From positions 1 through 22,151 of the forward strand of contig CAZRPI010000056.1 of NCBI GenBank assembly GCA_964601865.1: a DNA stretch of 22,151 nucleotides, given 5' to 3'. This stretch comes from Pseudopelobacter sp964601865. Its GTDB lineage: Bacteria; Desulfobacterota; Desulfuromonadia; Geobacterales; Pseudopelobacteraceae. The notes beneath the pieces are model-generated. The model did not search any database. It saw only the letters and a program-made list of their open reading frames with translations, and was not told where the DNA came from. A program made the translations under genes and the position numbers. This document shows positions 14,626 to 22,091 of the stretch, piece after piece; the stretch's first letter is position 1, and every line of letters begins with the position of its first letter.

Positions 14626-15300
14626 ATGAATCAGAAGTATTCACCATTTTCACAGTCAGAGACCCCGATGGAGCGTGTGGAGCGAGCGCTTGACGCCCTG
14701 CGCCATGGGCGGGGGGTGCTGGTCACTGATGACGCACAGCGCGAAAACGAGGGTGATCTCATCTTCGCCGCCCAGTTCCTGACCAGGGAACAGGTCGCCA
14801 TGCTGATCCGCGAATGCAGCGGCATCATCTGCCTCTGTCTGACCGATGAGGCCGTGCGGCGTCTGGAACTCCCCATGATGGTCAGGGAGAACAGCAGCCG
14901 CTACCAGACCGCCTTCACCGTATCCATCGAGGCTGCGGAAGGGGTGACCACCGGCGTGTCCGCAACTGACCGCCTGACCACCATCAAGGCCGCAATCGCC
15001 GAGGACGCTACGCCGGATAGTCTCAGCCGGCCGGGCCATGTGTTCCCGCTGCGGGCACGGCCCGGGGGCGTGCTGGAACGGAGGGGACATACCGAGGCGA
15101 CGGTTGATCTGATGCGCCTGGCGGGGCTGAAACCGTGCGGAGTGCTGTGCGAGCTGACCAACCCGGACGGCAGCATGGCAAGACTTCCCGAAATCCGACG
15201 TTTCTCGGAACTGCACGGATATCCCCTGGTCACAGTTGAGGATGTGGTAACCTGTCGCAACCTCCTGGAGCAGACGTCGACGGAAAGAGCGGCAGCCTGA
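14626..15300 (+). CDS. ribB: 3,4-dihydroxy-2-butanone-4-phosphate synthase (RibB)
   Basis: RibB converts ribulose 5-phosphate to 3,4-dihydroxy-2-butanone 4-phosphate and formate, the carbon donor for lumazine in riboflavin synthesis. The 224-residue protein shows the acidic loop DDAQRENEGDL near residues 36-46, the SRPGHVFPLRA motif, RRGHTEATVDLMRLAG, and CELTNPDG. It is a stand-alone enzyme without the GTP cyclohydrolase II domain present in RibBA fusions. AGGAGGT lies six bases before the ATG. The FMN riboswitch directly upstream shows regulation by the pathway's end product. The rest of the riboflavin pathway is not in the window. Confidence 0.97.
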   Translation: MNQKYSPFSQSETPMERVERALDALRHGRGVLVTDDAQRENEGDLIFAAQFLTREQVAMLIRECSGIICLCLTDEAVRRLELPMMVRENSSRYQTAFTVSIEAAEGVTTGVSATDRLTTIKAAIAEDATPDSLSRPGHVFPLRARPGGVLERRGHTEATVDLMRLAGLKPCGVLCELTNPDGSMARLPEIRRFSELHGYPLVTVEDVVTCRNLLEQTSTERAAA

Positions 15301-15339
15301 CCGCTCAATGCCATTATCGGCCATATGGAGGAAACTGAT

Positions 15340-15741
15340 ATGCGGACAGCTGAGTTTGGAGTTGCAACGCAGAAGAGGGCGCAGTTCGTCGATATTACGG
15401 CGCGGGTTGCGGAGCTGGCAGTGAAAGAGGGGTGGCGCAGCGGCGTCATGACGGTATTCTGCCCCCACACCACCGCCGGAATCACCATTAACGAGAACGC
15501 CGATCCGGACGTAACCCGTGACATGGAGTGGTTCACCAGCCGGCTCGTGCCGCGGAACGCCGAATTCCGGCATGGTGAGGGAAATTCGGACGCCCACATC
15601 AAGGCCAGTTTTTTCGGCTCGTCGGTACAGGTGATCGTGCGGGAGGGAAGGCTCTGGCTGGGAACCTGGCAGGCGATCTACTTCTGCGAATTCGACGGCC
15701 CCAGGCAGCGCAGGGTTTACCTTGCCTTCAGCGGGGATTGA
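15340..15741 (+). CDS. yjbQ: YjbQ family (UPF0047) protein
   Basis: The 133-residue protein is a small YjbQ/UPF0047 family member. The conserved blocks VFCPHTTAGITINENADPDV and FRHGEGNSDAHIKASFFGSS carry the histidines thought to bind metal; the end LGTWQAIYFCEFDGPRQRRV is typical. Proteins of this family have weak thiamin-phosphate-synthase activity in E. coli, but their true role is unsettled. ATG at 15340 is preferred because GGAGGAAA lies six bases upstream; an in-frame ATG at 15325 sits before that site. It follows ribB by 39 bp and is probably in the same FMN-controlled transcript, before a strong terminator. Confidence 0.92.
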   Translation: MRTAEFGVATQKRAQFVDITARVAELAVKEGWRSGVMTVFCPHTTAGITINENADPDVTRDMEWFTSRLVPRNAEFRHGEGNSDAHIKASFFGSSVQVIVREGRLWLGTWQAIYFCEFDGPRQRRVYLAFSGD

Positions 15742-15775
15742 CGACACACAGACAGGATTTCTCGGTTTGACGTTG

Positions 15776-15804
15776 AAAACCGCACCCGATGGGTGCGGTT
15801 TTTG
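15776..15804 (+). terminator. Rho-independent terminator after yjbQ
   Basis: AAAACCGCACCC (15776-15787), loop GAT, GGGTGCGGTTTT (15791-15802): a 12-bp perfect stem running into T residues. It ends the ribB-yjbQ transcript. Confidence 0.9.
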
Positions 15805-15896
15805 CGCGTAAATGTCAATATGCTAAGTCGTCTCTGCCCCCGAGAATCACCCCAGTGGAAACCGGGCAAATGAAGGGTGCAGTCAATTGAATCAAC

Positions 15897-15920
15897 CGCA
15901 TTTGCAGTGCATCAAATGCG
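15897..15920. terminator. Hairpin just beyond the helicase 3' end
   Basis: CGCATTTG (15897-15904) and CAAATGCG (15913-15920) form an 8-bp stem with an 8-base loop, five bases after the helicase stop. There is no U-tract on either strand, so it may be a 3'-end stabiliser rather than a terminator. Confidence 0.4.
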
Positions 15921-15924
15921 TTGG

Positions 15925-17259
15925 TCAGACGACCTGTCTGTGGCCAATCATGTGTCTCTGGCCCGAAGGTGACGCGGATTGTACGTGAGGATGGTTCCGC
16001 CTCCGTGAGGCGGATTTATGTCCGCCAGATTTGTGAGAGGAACTTTCTCCTGGGGTCGAACAGGTCCCGGGACTGATCCTCCTGGCCCGGGGCTTTTGAG
16101 GCTGGCGGGCAAATTCCTGGTCCTTGAGCGGGCTCGGCGTGTTGTAGTCAAACCCTTCCACCGTTCGTCGCTCCAGTTTTGTCCCCAGCCTTTTCTCGAT
16201 CGTGCGCACAATAACGCCGTCCTCCGCAGTCACCATGGTGAAGGCGTCACCGCTTCTTGCCGCACGACCGGTGCGGCCAATCCGGTGAATGTAGGCTTCC
16301 GGGGTGTCGGGAATATCGTAATTGATCACATGGGATACCTGCGATACATCGATTCCACGGGCAGCGATATCTGTAGCCACGAGGATCTGGAACGTGCCGT
16401 CCCGGAAACCGTTCAGAGCTTCCCGTCGCCGGTTCTGTGAAAGATTGCCCTGGAGTGAAGCGGCCCGATGCCCAGCCTTTTCGAGTTGTTCTCCAAGGCG
16501 CCTGGCTCGATGCTTGGTCCGGGTGAAGACCAGCACCGACCCCGTGTCGGTGTGGTGAAGGAGCTCCAGCAGTAATGGCGTCTTGAGATGTTGCCCCACA
16601 GGATAGATGGCATGGGTAACGGTCACCGGAGGCGCCGTATTGCCGACCTGGATCATGACCGGGTCTTTGAGTATCTCCCCGGCAAGCCCCCGGATTCCCT
16701 CGGGCATGGTGGCTGAAAAGAGAAGAGTCTGCCGCAGTCGTGGGAGCTTCGCAAGAATCTTCCGGATATCGGGAAGAAATCCCATGTCAAACATCTGATC
16801 GGCTTCGTCAAGCACCAGGACCTCCAGGTGCGAAAGATCAACGGTCCCCTGATTGATATGGTCCAGCAGGCGGCCGGGACAGGCGACCACTATTTCAACG
16901 CCCTGTTTCAGCTTTTCGATCTGGGGATTGACGCTGACACCTCCGTAGACCGTGATGCTTCGGAGGCGAGTCTGTTTCCCGAGATCCGTGACCGCGTCAT
17001 TGATCTGTTCCGCCAGTTCGCGTGTGGGAGCGAGGATCAGGGCGCGAACTGCTCTGCTCCTGCCCTGTTCCAGCCGATGGAGGATAGGCAGTGTGAAGGC
17101 AGCGGTTTTGCCGGTTCCGGTCTGGGCCAGACCCATGACATCCCGCCCTGCCATGACCGGAGGTATCGCCTGGTCCTGAATCGGTGTAGGATTGACGTAT
17201 CCGGCAGAGATCACCCCGTCGGTAACGCGGGGGTGGAGATTGAACTTTTTGAAACTCAT
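15925..17259 (-). CDS. rhlE: DEAD-box RNA helicase, RhlE-like
   Basis: This 444-residue ATP-dependent RNA helicase unwinds structured RNA, often in ribosome assembly or cold adaptation. All motifs are present: Q motif (GYVNPTPIQ), I (AQTGTGKT), Ia (APTRELA), Ib (PGRLLD), II (DEAD), III (SAT), IV (VFTRTK), V (ATDIAARGID) and VI (HRIGRTGRAARSG). The start is ATG at 17259 with AAGGAA upstream, giving MSFKKFNLHP; the frame is open another 56 codons upstream but without a usable start signal. The C-terminal 75 residues after GFDYNTPSPLKD are basic and Ser/Pro-rich, as in many helicase tails, and include a hairpin-coded SASRRR (15996-16014). rpsU lies 168 bp upstream on the same strand, and a cold-shock gene beyond it. 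Confidence 0.93.
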   Translation of the reverse strand: MSFKKFNLHPRVTDGVISAGYVNPTPIQDQAIPPVMAGRDVMGLAQTGTGKTAAFTLPILHRLEQGRSRAVRALILAPTRELAEQINDAVTDLGKQTRLRSITVYGGVSVNPQIEKLKQGVEIVVACPGRLLDHINQGTVDLSHLEVLVLDEADQMFDMGFLPDIRKILAKLPRLRQTLLFSATMPEGIRGLAGEILKDPVMIQVGNTAPPVTVTHAIYPVGQHLKTPLLLELLHHTDTGSVLVFTRTKHRARRLGEQLEKAGHRAASLQGNLSQNRRREALNGFRDGTFQILVATDIAARGIDVSQVSHVINYDIPDTPEAYIHRIGRTGRAARSGDAFTMVTAEDGVIVRTIEKRLGTKLERRTVEGFDYNTPSPLKDQEFARQPQKPRARRISPGTCSTPGESSSHKSGGHKSASRRRNHPHVQSASPSGQRHMIGHRQVV

Positions 17260-17355
17260 GAAATTTCCTTCTTTCTGGTGCTGTTGACGAAAAAAAACTG
17301 CATCATCGGATGGTTCCTTATGGCGATGATTAGCTGCGGGGCGGTTAACGTGAAG

Positions 17356-17371
17356 TACCCCGCCAGGGGTA
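17356..17371 (-). promoter_or_regulatory. Hairpin in the helicase leader
   Basis: TACCCC-loop-GGGGTA (loop of four) is a compact 6-bp stem in the rpsU-helicase spacer, about 100 bp before the helicase start. It could be the rpsU transcript end or a leader structure. No U-tract follows. Confidence 0.3.
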
Positions 17372-17427
17372 ACGGAGGACCCGATAAAACCCGCAATATC
17401 GAGTGTTGATGGATTATATGTGGTCAA

Positions 17428-17628
17428 TCAGTCTCTTTCCGGTCTTCTCCGGCGCAGGAGCTTCCGTCGTCGGCGTTCCGCCTCCAGGCTCTTACGTTTT
17501 TTTCTGACCGACGGTTTCTCGTAGGTAGTGCGCCGTTTAAGCTCCCGCATGAGCCCTTCACGCTGCACCTTCCGCTTGAGCTCGCGCAGTGCTCGATCAA
17601 TATCGTTGTTGTGAACAATAACTTCCAT
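17428..17628 (-). CDS. rpsU: 30S ribosomal protein S21 (RpsU)
   Basis: The 66-residue, very basic protein matches S21, which helps the 30S subunit select mRNA start sites. The family opening EVIVHNNDIDRALRELKRKVQREG and the following LKRRTTYEKPSVRKKRK tail are unmistakable. ATG at 17628 follows AAGGAG by eight bases; the frame is open upstream but that is the leader. A strong terminator-like hairpin lies just before the ribosome binding site, suggesting attenuation or separation from upstream transcription. S21 here adjoins a DEAD-box helicase and a cold-shock protein, a grouping consistent with translation at changing temperature. Confidence 0.97.
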   Translation of the reverse strand: MEVIVHNNDIDRALRELKRKVQREGLMRELKRRTTYEKPSVRKKRKSLEAERRRRKLLRRRRPERD

Positions 17629-17650
17629 TCCATTTCTCCTTCGCATGTAC

Positions 17651-17686
17651 GAAAAAGCCCCCGTAACTCTCAAAGTTTCGGGGGCT
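17651..17686 (-). terminator. Terminator-like hairpin in the rpsU leader
   Basis: Read leftward, AGCCCCCG (17686-17679), an inner AACT/AGTT stem, CGGGGGCT (17663-17656) and then TTTTT make an intrinsic terminator about 25 bases before the rpsU start codon. No gene lies between it and a likely promoter (TTGCAT, 17 bases, TGCTAC, leftward at 17738-17710), so it may be an attenuator for rpsU. Whether an antiterminator exists is not evident. Confidence 0.6.
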
Positions 17687-17775
17687 TCAACTTTAACAAT
17701 TGATTCACGGTAGCACACATTTTTCGTGATGTATGCAACTAATTGGTTATTCTTTACCAATCTTGCTTTATTCGC

Positions 17776-17804
17776 TTGCTATCGCCATCCATACCTGATA
17801 CGGT
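17776..17804 (+). promoter_or_regulatory. Probable promoter of cspA
   Basis: TTGCTA (17776-17781), 17 bases, TACGGT (17799-17804). The leader would be about 45 bases. An inverted repeat ATTGGT/ACCAAT lies just upstream (17742-17761). Confidence 0.45.
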
Positions 17805-17859
17805 TCCAACAATGTAATTTGTCGCAAAATAACAATGAAGTTGGAGAAAGAACGATTAA

Positions 17860-18060
17860 ATGGCAAACGGTACGGTAAAATGGTTCAATGACAGCAAGGG
17901 TTTTGGTTTTCTTGAGCAGGAGAGTGGCGCAGATGTGTTCTGTCACTTCTCTGCAATTGCTGGCGACGGCTTCAAATCTCTTGCTGAAGGAGATAAGGTT
18001 ACGTTCGATGTCGTAAAGGGACCGAAAGGGTTGCAGGCTGCCAACGTAAGACGAGTATAA
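17860..18060 (+). CDS. cspA: Cold-shock protein, CspA family
   Basis: The 66-residue single-domain OB-fold protein binds single-stranded RNA/DNA and acts as an RNA chaperone. Both nucleic-acid motifs are present: RNP1 (KGFGFL) and RNP2 (VFCHFSAI). The opening MANGTVKWFNDSKGFGFLEQ and closing GLQAANVRRV are canonical. The cysteine in VFCHF is a mild departure from the usual VFVHF. GGAGAAAG precedes the ATG at a somewhat long distance. It is divergent from rpsU and followed by a strong terminator. Confidence 0.96.
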   Translation: MANGTVKWFNDSKGFGFLEQESGADVFCHFSAIAGDGFKSLAEGDKVTFDVVKGPKGLQAANVRRV

Positions 18061-18085
18061 ACGGCAACTGAACACCAGAACCAGT

Positions 18086-18115
18086 AACCCCGGAACCATT
18101 CCGGGGTTTTTTTTT
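18086..18115 (+). terminator. Rho-independent terminator after cspA
   Basis: AACCCCGGAA, loop CCA, TTCCGGGGTT, then a run of T: a 10-bp perfect stem with a long U-tract, 25 bp past the cspA stop. Confidence 0.95.
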
Positions 18116-18134
18116 ACCATGCAAGGAGTCGCGG

Positions 18135-18278
18135 ATGGCAAAACCAAACTATTCATTCGAAAAGCGCAAAAAGGAACTTGACCGTAAACGGAAGAAGGAA
18201 GAAAAGCAACAGCGTAAACAGGAAAAAGCTCCTGGCAACGAAACCGGCCAGGATGACATCACGCCGTCTGATGAATAG
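18135..18278 (+). CDS. Small basic protein, 47 residues, unknown function
   Basis: This short frame starts at ATG 18135 behind AAGGAG and ends at TAG 18276-18278. The product opens MAKPNYSFEKRKKELDRKRK, continues with a Lys/Glu/Gln-rich helix-forming segment (KKEEKQQRKQEK) and closes with an acidic tail (GQDDITPSDE). The charge layout suggests a short coiled or RNA-binding helix. It lies 20 bp after the cspA terminator, so its expression would depend on readthrough or its own start. I do not recognise a named family, but the ribosome binding site and regular charge pattern make it a credible gene. Confidence 0.7.
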   Translation: MAKPNYSFEKRKKELDRKRKKEEKQQRKQEKAPGNETGQDDITPSDE

Positions 18279-18546
18279 AAGATAACAGGGAAAGAGTTGT
18301 GGAGGGCAGGAGTTGCTCTGCAATCGGTTCTGACCCAGGCGCGTCCCCTCCTTACAAAAGGAGGGGTGGTTGGTTTTTTCCGTTCTTCTCTATCAGGAGA
18401 GGAAGGGGATTGTAGGCAGTAGGTAATCACCTGGTCCACAAGCAATCGTTTTTATTTTCCCCGCAATACCCCCTGCGTAAAACAGTTCCCGGGTGTCCCC
18501 GATTTCCCTGCTGCCGAAAAAACAGGCAAGACGGCAACAATTGATA
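18279..18546. other. Intergenic region with hairpin
   Basis: No gene is seen here. CCCCTCCTT (18345-18353), loop ACAA, AAGGAGGGG (18358-18366) form a 9-bp stem followed after 8 bases by a run of T, possibly the end of the small-protein transcript. Confidence 0.45.
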
Positions 18547-18575
18547 TTGAATCAATTTCATAAAGCCCGTATCAT
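18540..18575 (+). promoter_or_regulatory. Probable promoter of the duplicated-domain gene
   Basis: TTGAAT (18547-18552), 17 bases, TATCAT (18570-18575). The inverted repeat ATTGAT-ATTGA-ATCAAT (18540-18556) covers the -35 and may be an operator. The ribosome binding site GGGAGG lies about 25 bases past the expected start. Confidence 0.5.
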
Positions 18576-18616
18576 CCACCCACGTTAAATCGACATCGGA
18601 TTCCGGGAGGTGTGAG

Positions 18617-21044
18617 ATGGGTGAATATCTGGATTGCCGTAACTTTCCCTGTTCCTCGGCGGAAGAGGAGGCACAGCTTGCCGAACGGCTGGAGTCGGTC
18701 ATCGCCAACGACCTGAAAGGCAATGTCCTCGCCATGCTGGGAAGTTTCCAGCGCGTTCTCTCCGACAACCGCCAGCGCGACCTGTGGGACGGGATCTTCG
18801 AAAAGTTCAAGATCCTGTTCATGTGCGGCCGGAACGCCGTTCTCGACGGTCCCATGATCGGGGTGTCCCTTGCCATTCGCGACAGCGACTATTTCCGGGA
18901 CACGGCCAGGATGTTCGGCAGGGATCGTTCCGCCATTGCCGCCGTGGAATGGATGGCCACCTGCTGGAACGCGACCTTTGCCAATACCGGCATCTGGATG
19001 GGAAAGACCTTTGAGCCGGTGGCGCGCGAGACGGCCGAGACTGCTTGTGACGGCGATCCGCTGACCATGGCGGCCTTTTCTCCCGACACAACCAGAATCG
19101 GGCGCAACTTCTTCCGTGACCCCCCTGACCCCAACCCCCTGCAGAACCTGGGCATACCGGTCCTGACCGACGTCTGGAAGCTCAAATCCCGGCCCAAAGA
19201 TGTTTCCGCCGCCGGTTTCCGCGGTTTGCTCCTGGCCGACAACCTGAAAAAAGAGAGGAACATCCACGTATTCCATGACCGGCGGTATTTTCCTCTCGCA
19301 ACCGGGCATTTCCGTGGTTCCGGAAATGAACGGCAAGCAGGTGTACCAGCTGAACTACCGCTGGCCGGCGCTCGAACCGGCATATCCCATGACCCGCCTG
19401 GTGGATGAACTGGTCCAGATCGCGGACGGGGTATACCTGGGGCAGCTGGTCATGGCCACAGGGCATTACAGCCTGGGGGCGTTCCGGCTCCAGGTCCCCG
19501 GCCTGGACCGGGATCGGTGGGAACTGGGGGAACCGTACCGGCCGTCAGCGGCGGACGTCGATTACGGATACCAGAACAACGGCTTTTTCCTGATGATCGC
19601 CACGGCCTTTGCTGCCAGGGCGTATGCGGACGAGGCTTTCCCCCACCTGCGCCCCCGTCCGGGCGAGATCGGCTATCTGGAACTTGGTTATGACCGTAGC
19701 GCTGACGTGCGTTCTTTGCCCGGAATCACAGCACCGCCGACAGGTAGCGGCGAGTTCGCCGGTGTTGATGACTGGGTTTCCGGCTGGCGCAACAATAAGG
19801 CCATCAGCAGAAAGTTCACCACGTTCTGCCTGGAGCCGTCACCGAAGGGAGACGACGGGGACGTGCGCGAACTGCTGCAGGAGGGGGAATCGATCCTCCA
19901 GATGCTCCAGCGCATTCAGAAGGAGATCTCGGAGCAGAGCGCCCTGGACGACCATCTGCGCCATTTTGAAAAGCTGAACCGGCTGTTCCGGAGCGGTGTT
20001 GCCCCCCGGGTTGTTGACGGGGTGTTCCAGGGGGGCGGGAAGGGGTTCAACACCAGTTTCGACGCTCCGGAAAAGCCCTTCTGGTATGGCAGGGAAGAAC
20101 CGTGCAGCGGCTTCGACTACTATCACGGCGCGACCCTGAATCTGCATCTGGGCTTTGGTGACACGCTGCGTCAGGGGCTGGAACAATACCGGGACGCAGG
20201 CAGCATCTTTCCCGGCGCTCTGGCATGCCTGCTCCAGAGCGATCAGCGGGGGCCGAACGTGCTGGATGCGGTCTGGGCCGCCATCGGCAGGTTCATCTTT
20301 CCCTGGGCGGGGAAATCGTTCGAGCGCATCAGCGGCCGCAAGCTGAGCATGCTCCTGGACGAGAGCGCCGACCTGGCCGAACGCTATCCGGAGCGTGTCG
20401 CGGAACTGCGGAACCATCCCGCGAGCTGGCCGCACTATGACCTAGTGAAGAAAAACCGGGACGGCTACTGGCAGGAGAAGGGGGTCTACGCCCCGCATCT
20501 GGAGAGCGGTCCGTGGGACGGCGGCATGTCCGATGCCGACCGGGACTTCTGGGAACGGGAGGCGAGGGAGCACTGGGTCTTCGGCAACAACATCCAGGAC
20601 AGCCGCATCCTGGCCATGGATGACATGATGCGGACGCTGGACATGAATTACCGCCCGCCAATCCCCTCCATCCAGGCGCTGGCGGATTCCGGCCCTTCGC
20701 CGTTCGTCAGACAGGGCTACATCTTCCTCGGTGTTTCCGGCCGGGAGTCCATCCTCCCCATGAACAGCGGGGAAGGCGGCAAGAAGCGCGTCTTCCAGTT
20801 CCACTACCGCTACCCCATGATCGGCGGACCGGCGCCCATCGGCACCTGCCTGGACGAACTGGTGGAGATCGCCGAGGGGCTCTTCCTGGGACAGCTCATT
20901 TACTCCACCGTTCCGCTGCAGCCGTTCCACACCTCCGTGGACCCGGAGGAATACAGGTATCAGCTGTTCGGCTATTTCCTGCTGCTCGACAACACCTGGG
21001 AGCGGCATCGTCGGGCAATCGGTTTCGATCTGAACACCCCGTGA
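18617..21044 (+). pseudogene. Large unrecognised protein with duplicated domain, apparent frameshift
   Basis: I do not recognise this family. One frame starts at ATG 18617 behind GGGAGG and continues plausibly to about residue 210 (...FRGLLLADNLKK), then turns into Gly/Pro/Arg-rich text and stops at 19408. A second frame is coding-like from just after a TGA at 19245-19247 to 21044 but has no ribosome binding site at its first ATG (19275). Removing one A from the A6 run near 19247-19252 joins them as ...NLKKRGTSTYSMTGGIFLSQ..., an 808-residue protein. It has no signal peptide or membrane helix. Two copies of a roughly 60-residue unit occur: at 19281-19463 (KQVYQLNYRWP, LVDELVQIADGVYLGQL) and at 20713-20910 (KRVFQFHYRYP, CLDELVEIAEGLFLGQL). 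A three-helix membrane protein gene follows and may be its partner. Confidence 0.75.
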
Positions 21045-21128
21045 TCGAAGAATAGTTTTTGCCGGGTATCCACCGATTCAGAATGGAATCGGGACGACAC
21101 TCAATATCAGGTTTTACGGGAGGTGCGC

Positions 21129-22091
21129 ATGTTCGGTTCTCCGGTTATTGAAGTGGCAATCGGCCTGGTGCTCGTCTATCTGCTGCTGAGTCTGGTCTGT
21201 TCCGCGCTCCAGGAGTCGCTGGAGGCCTGGACCAAGATCAGGGCATCCCACCTCGAACGGGGGCTGCGGGAACTGCTGCGGGACGGCGACGGCACGCGGC
21301 TGCTCCGGGATCTGTACGCCCATCCCATGATCTATGGCCTGTTCCGCGGTGACTACGATCCGGCCAGGGTGCGGAGCGGATTCACCACCACCTTGCCTAC
21401 CTATATTCCTGCCGCGAACTTCTCCGTTGCGCTCATGGATACCCTGGTCCGCGGTTCGATGCGCAGCGAACAGGGAAAGAGGGGCGATTTTCCAACGGAA
21501 GAGATCACTTTCGAGAGCTTGCGTAAGGCGGTTGTCGACAGCACTTCGCTGGAACCGTCCGTCAGGCGGGTGTTGCTCCTGACCCTCGATTCCTCGAAAG
21601 GCGATCTGGCCAATGCGCAAGCCCGGATTGAACTCTGGTTCAACAGCGGCATGGAGCGGGTTTCCGGCTGGTACAAACGGCGGATGCACGCGGTTCTACT
21701 CGGACTGGGATTTGTTGTCGCGGTTCTGCTCAATGTCGATTCGCTGAAGCTCGCCAGTGACCTCTACCACAACGATCTGCTGCGTTCCGCCGCCGTTGCC
21801 CAGGCCGGATCCGTCATCAAAAGCGGTTCGATGCCCCAGACAAGCGTGGAAAACGGTCTGGCGCTGGTGGATAGTCTCCGGTTCCCCATCGGCTGGGCCG
21901 ACGACACCGTACCCTGGTATGTTGAGCTGGCAAGAAACGCTCCGGAGGGCCTTGCCGGATGGCTCCTCACGGCATTTGCCATCTCATTCGGCGCTCCCTT
22001 CTGGTTCGATATCCTGAACAGGCTCATGGTGATCCGGTCAACGGTGAAGCCGCGGAGCGAGAAAGCCGCAAGTGATTCAAAAGGCGGCTAG
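21129..22091 (+). CDS. Three-helix membrane protein of unknown function
   Basis: ATG at 21129 follows GGGAGG by five bases; a GTG six bases earlier overlaps that site and is less likely. The 320-residue product has predicted membrane helices at about residues 5-28 (IEVAIGLVLVYLLLSLVCSAL), 188-203 and 276-295. Between the first two lies a charged soluble region (ESLEAWTKIRASHLERGLRELL, then a segment with conserved-looking FPTEEITFESLRKAV). The C-terminus is a short lysine/serine-rich tail. The opening helix followed by an amphipathic E/R-rich segment is a pattern I have a general impression of from hypothetical bacterial membrane proteins, but I cannot name the family. It lies 84 bp after the large gene, same strand, and probably shares its transcript. 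Confidence 0.82.
   Translation: MFGSPVIEVAIGLVLVYLLLSLVCSALQESLEAWTKIRASHLERGLRELLRDGDGTRLLRDLYAHPMIYGLFRGDYDPARVRSGFTTTLPTYIPAANFSVALMDTLVRGSMRSEQGKRGDFPTEEITFESLRKAVVDSTSLEPSVRRVLLLTLDSSKGDLANAQARIELWFNSGMERVSGWYKRRMHAVLLGLGFVVAVLLNVDSLKLASDLYHNDLLRSAAVAQAGSVIKSGSMPQTSVENGLALVDSLRFPIGWADDTVPWYVELARNAPEGLAGWLLTAFAISFGAPFWFDILNRLMVIRSTVKPRSEKAASDSKGG

Noticed and set aside
14656..15747. Long open frame opposite ribB and yjbQ
   Set aside because: It crosses two genuine genes on the other strand and has no start signal or family resemblance.
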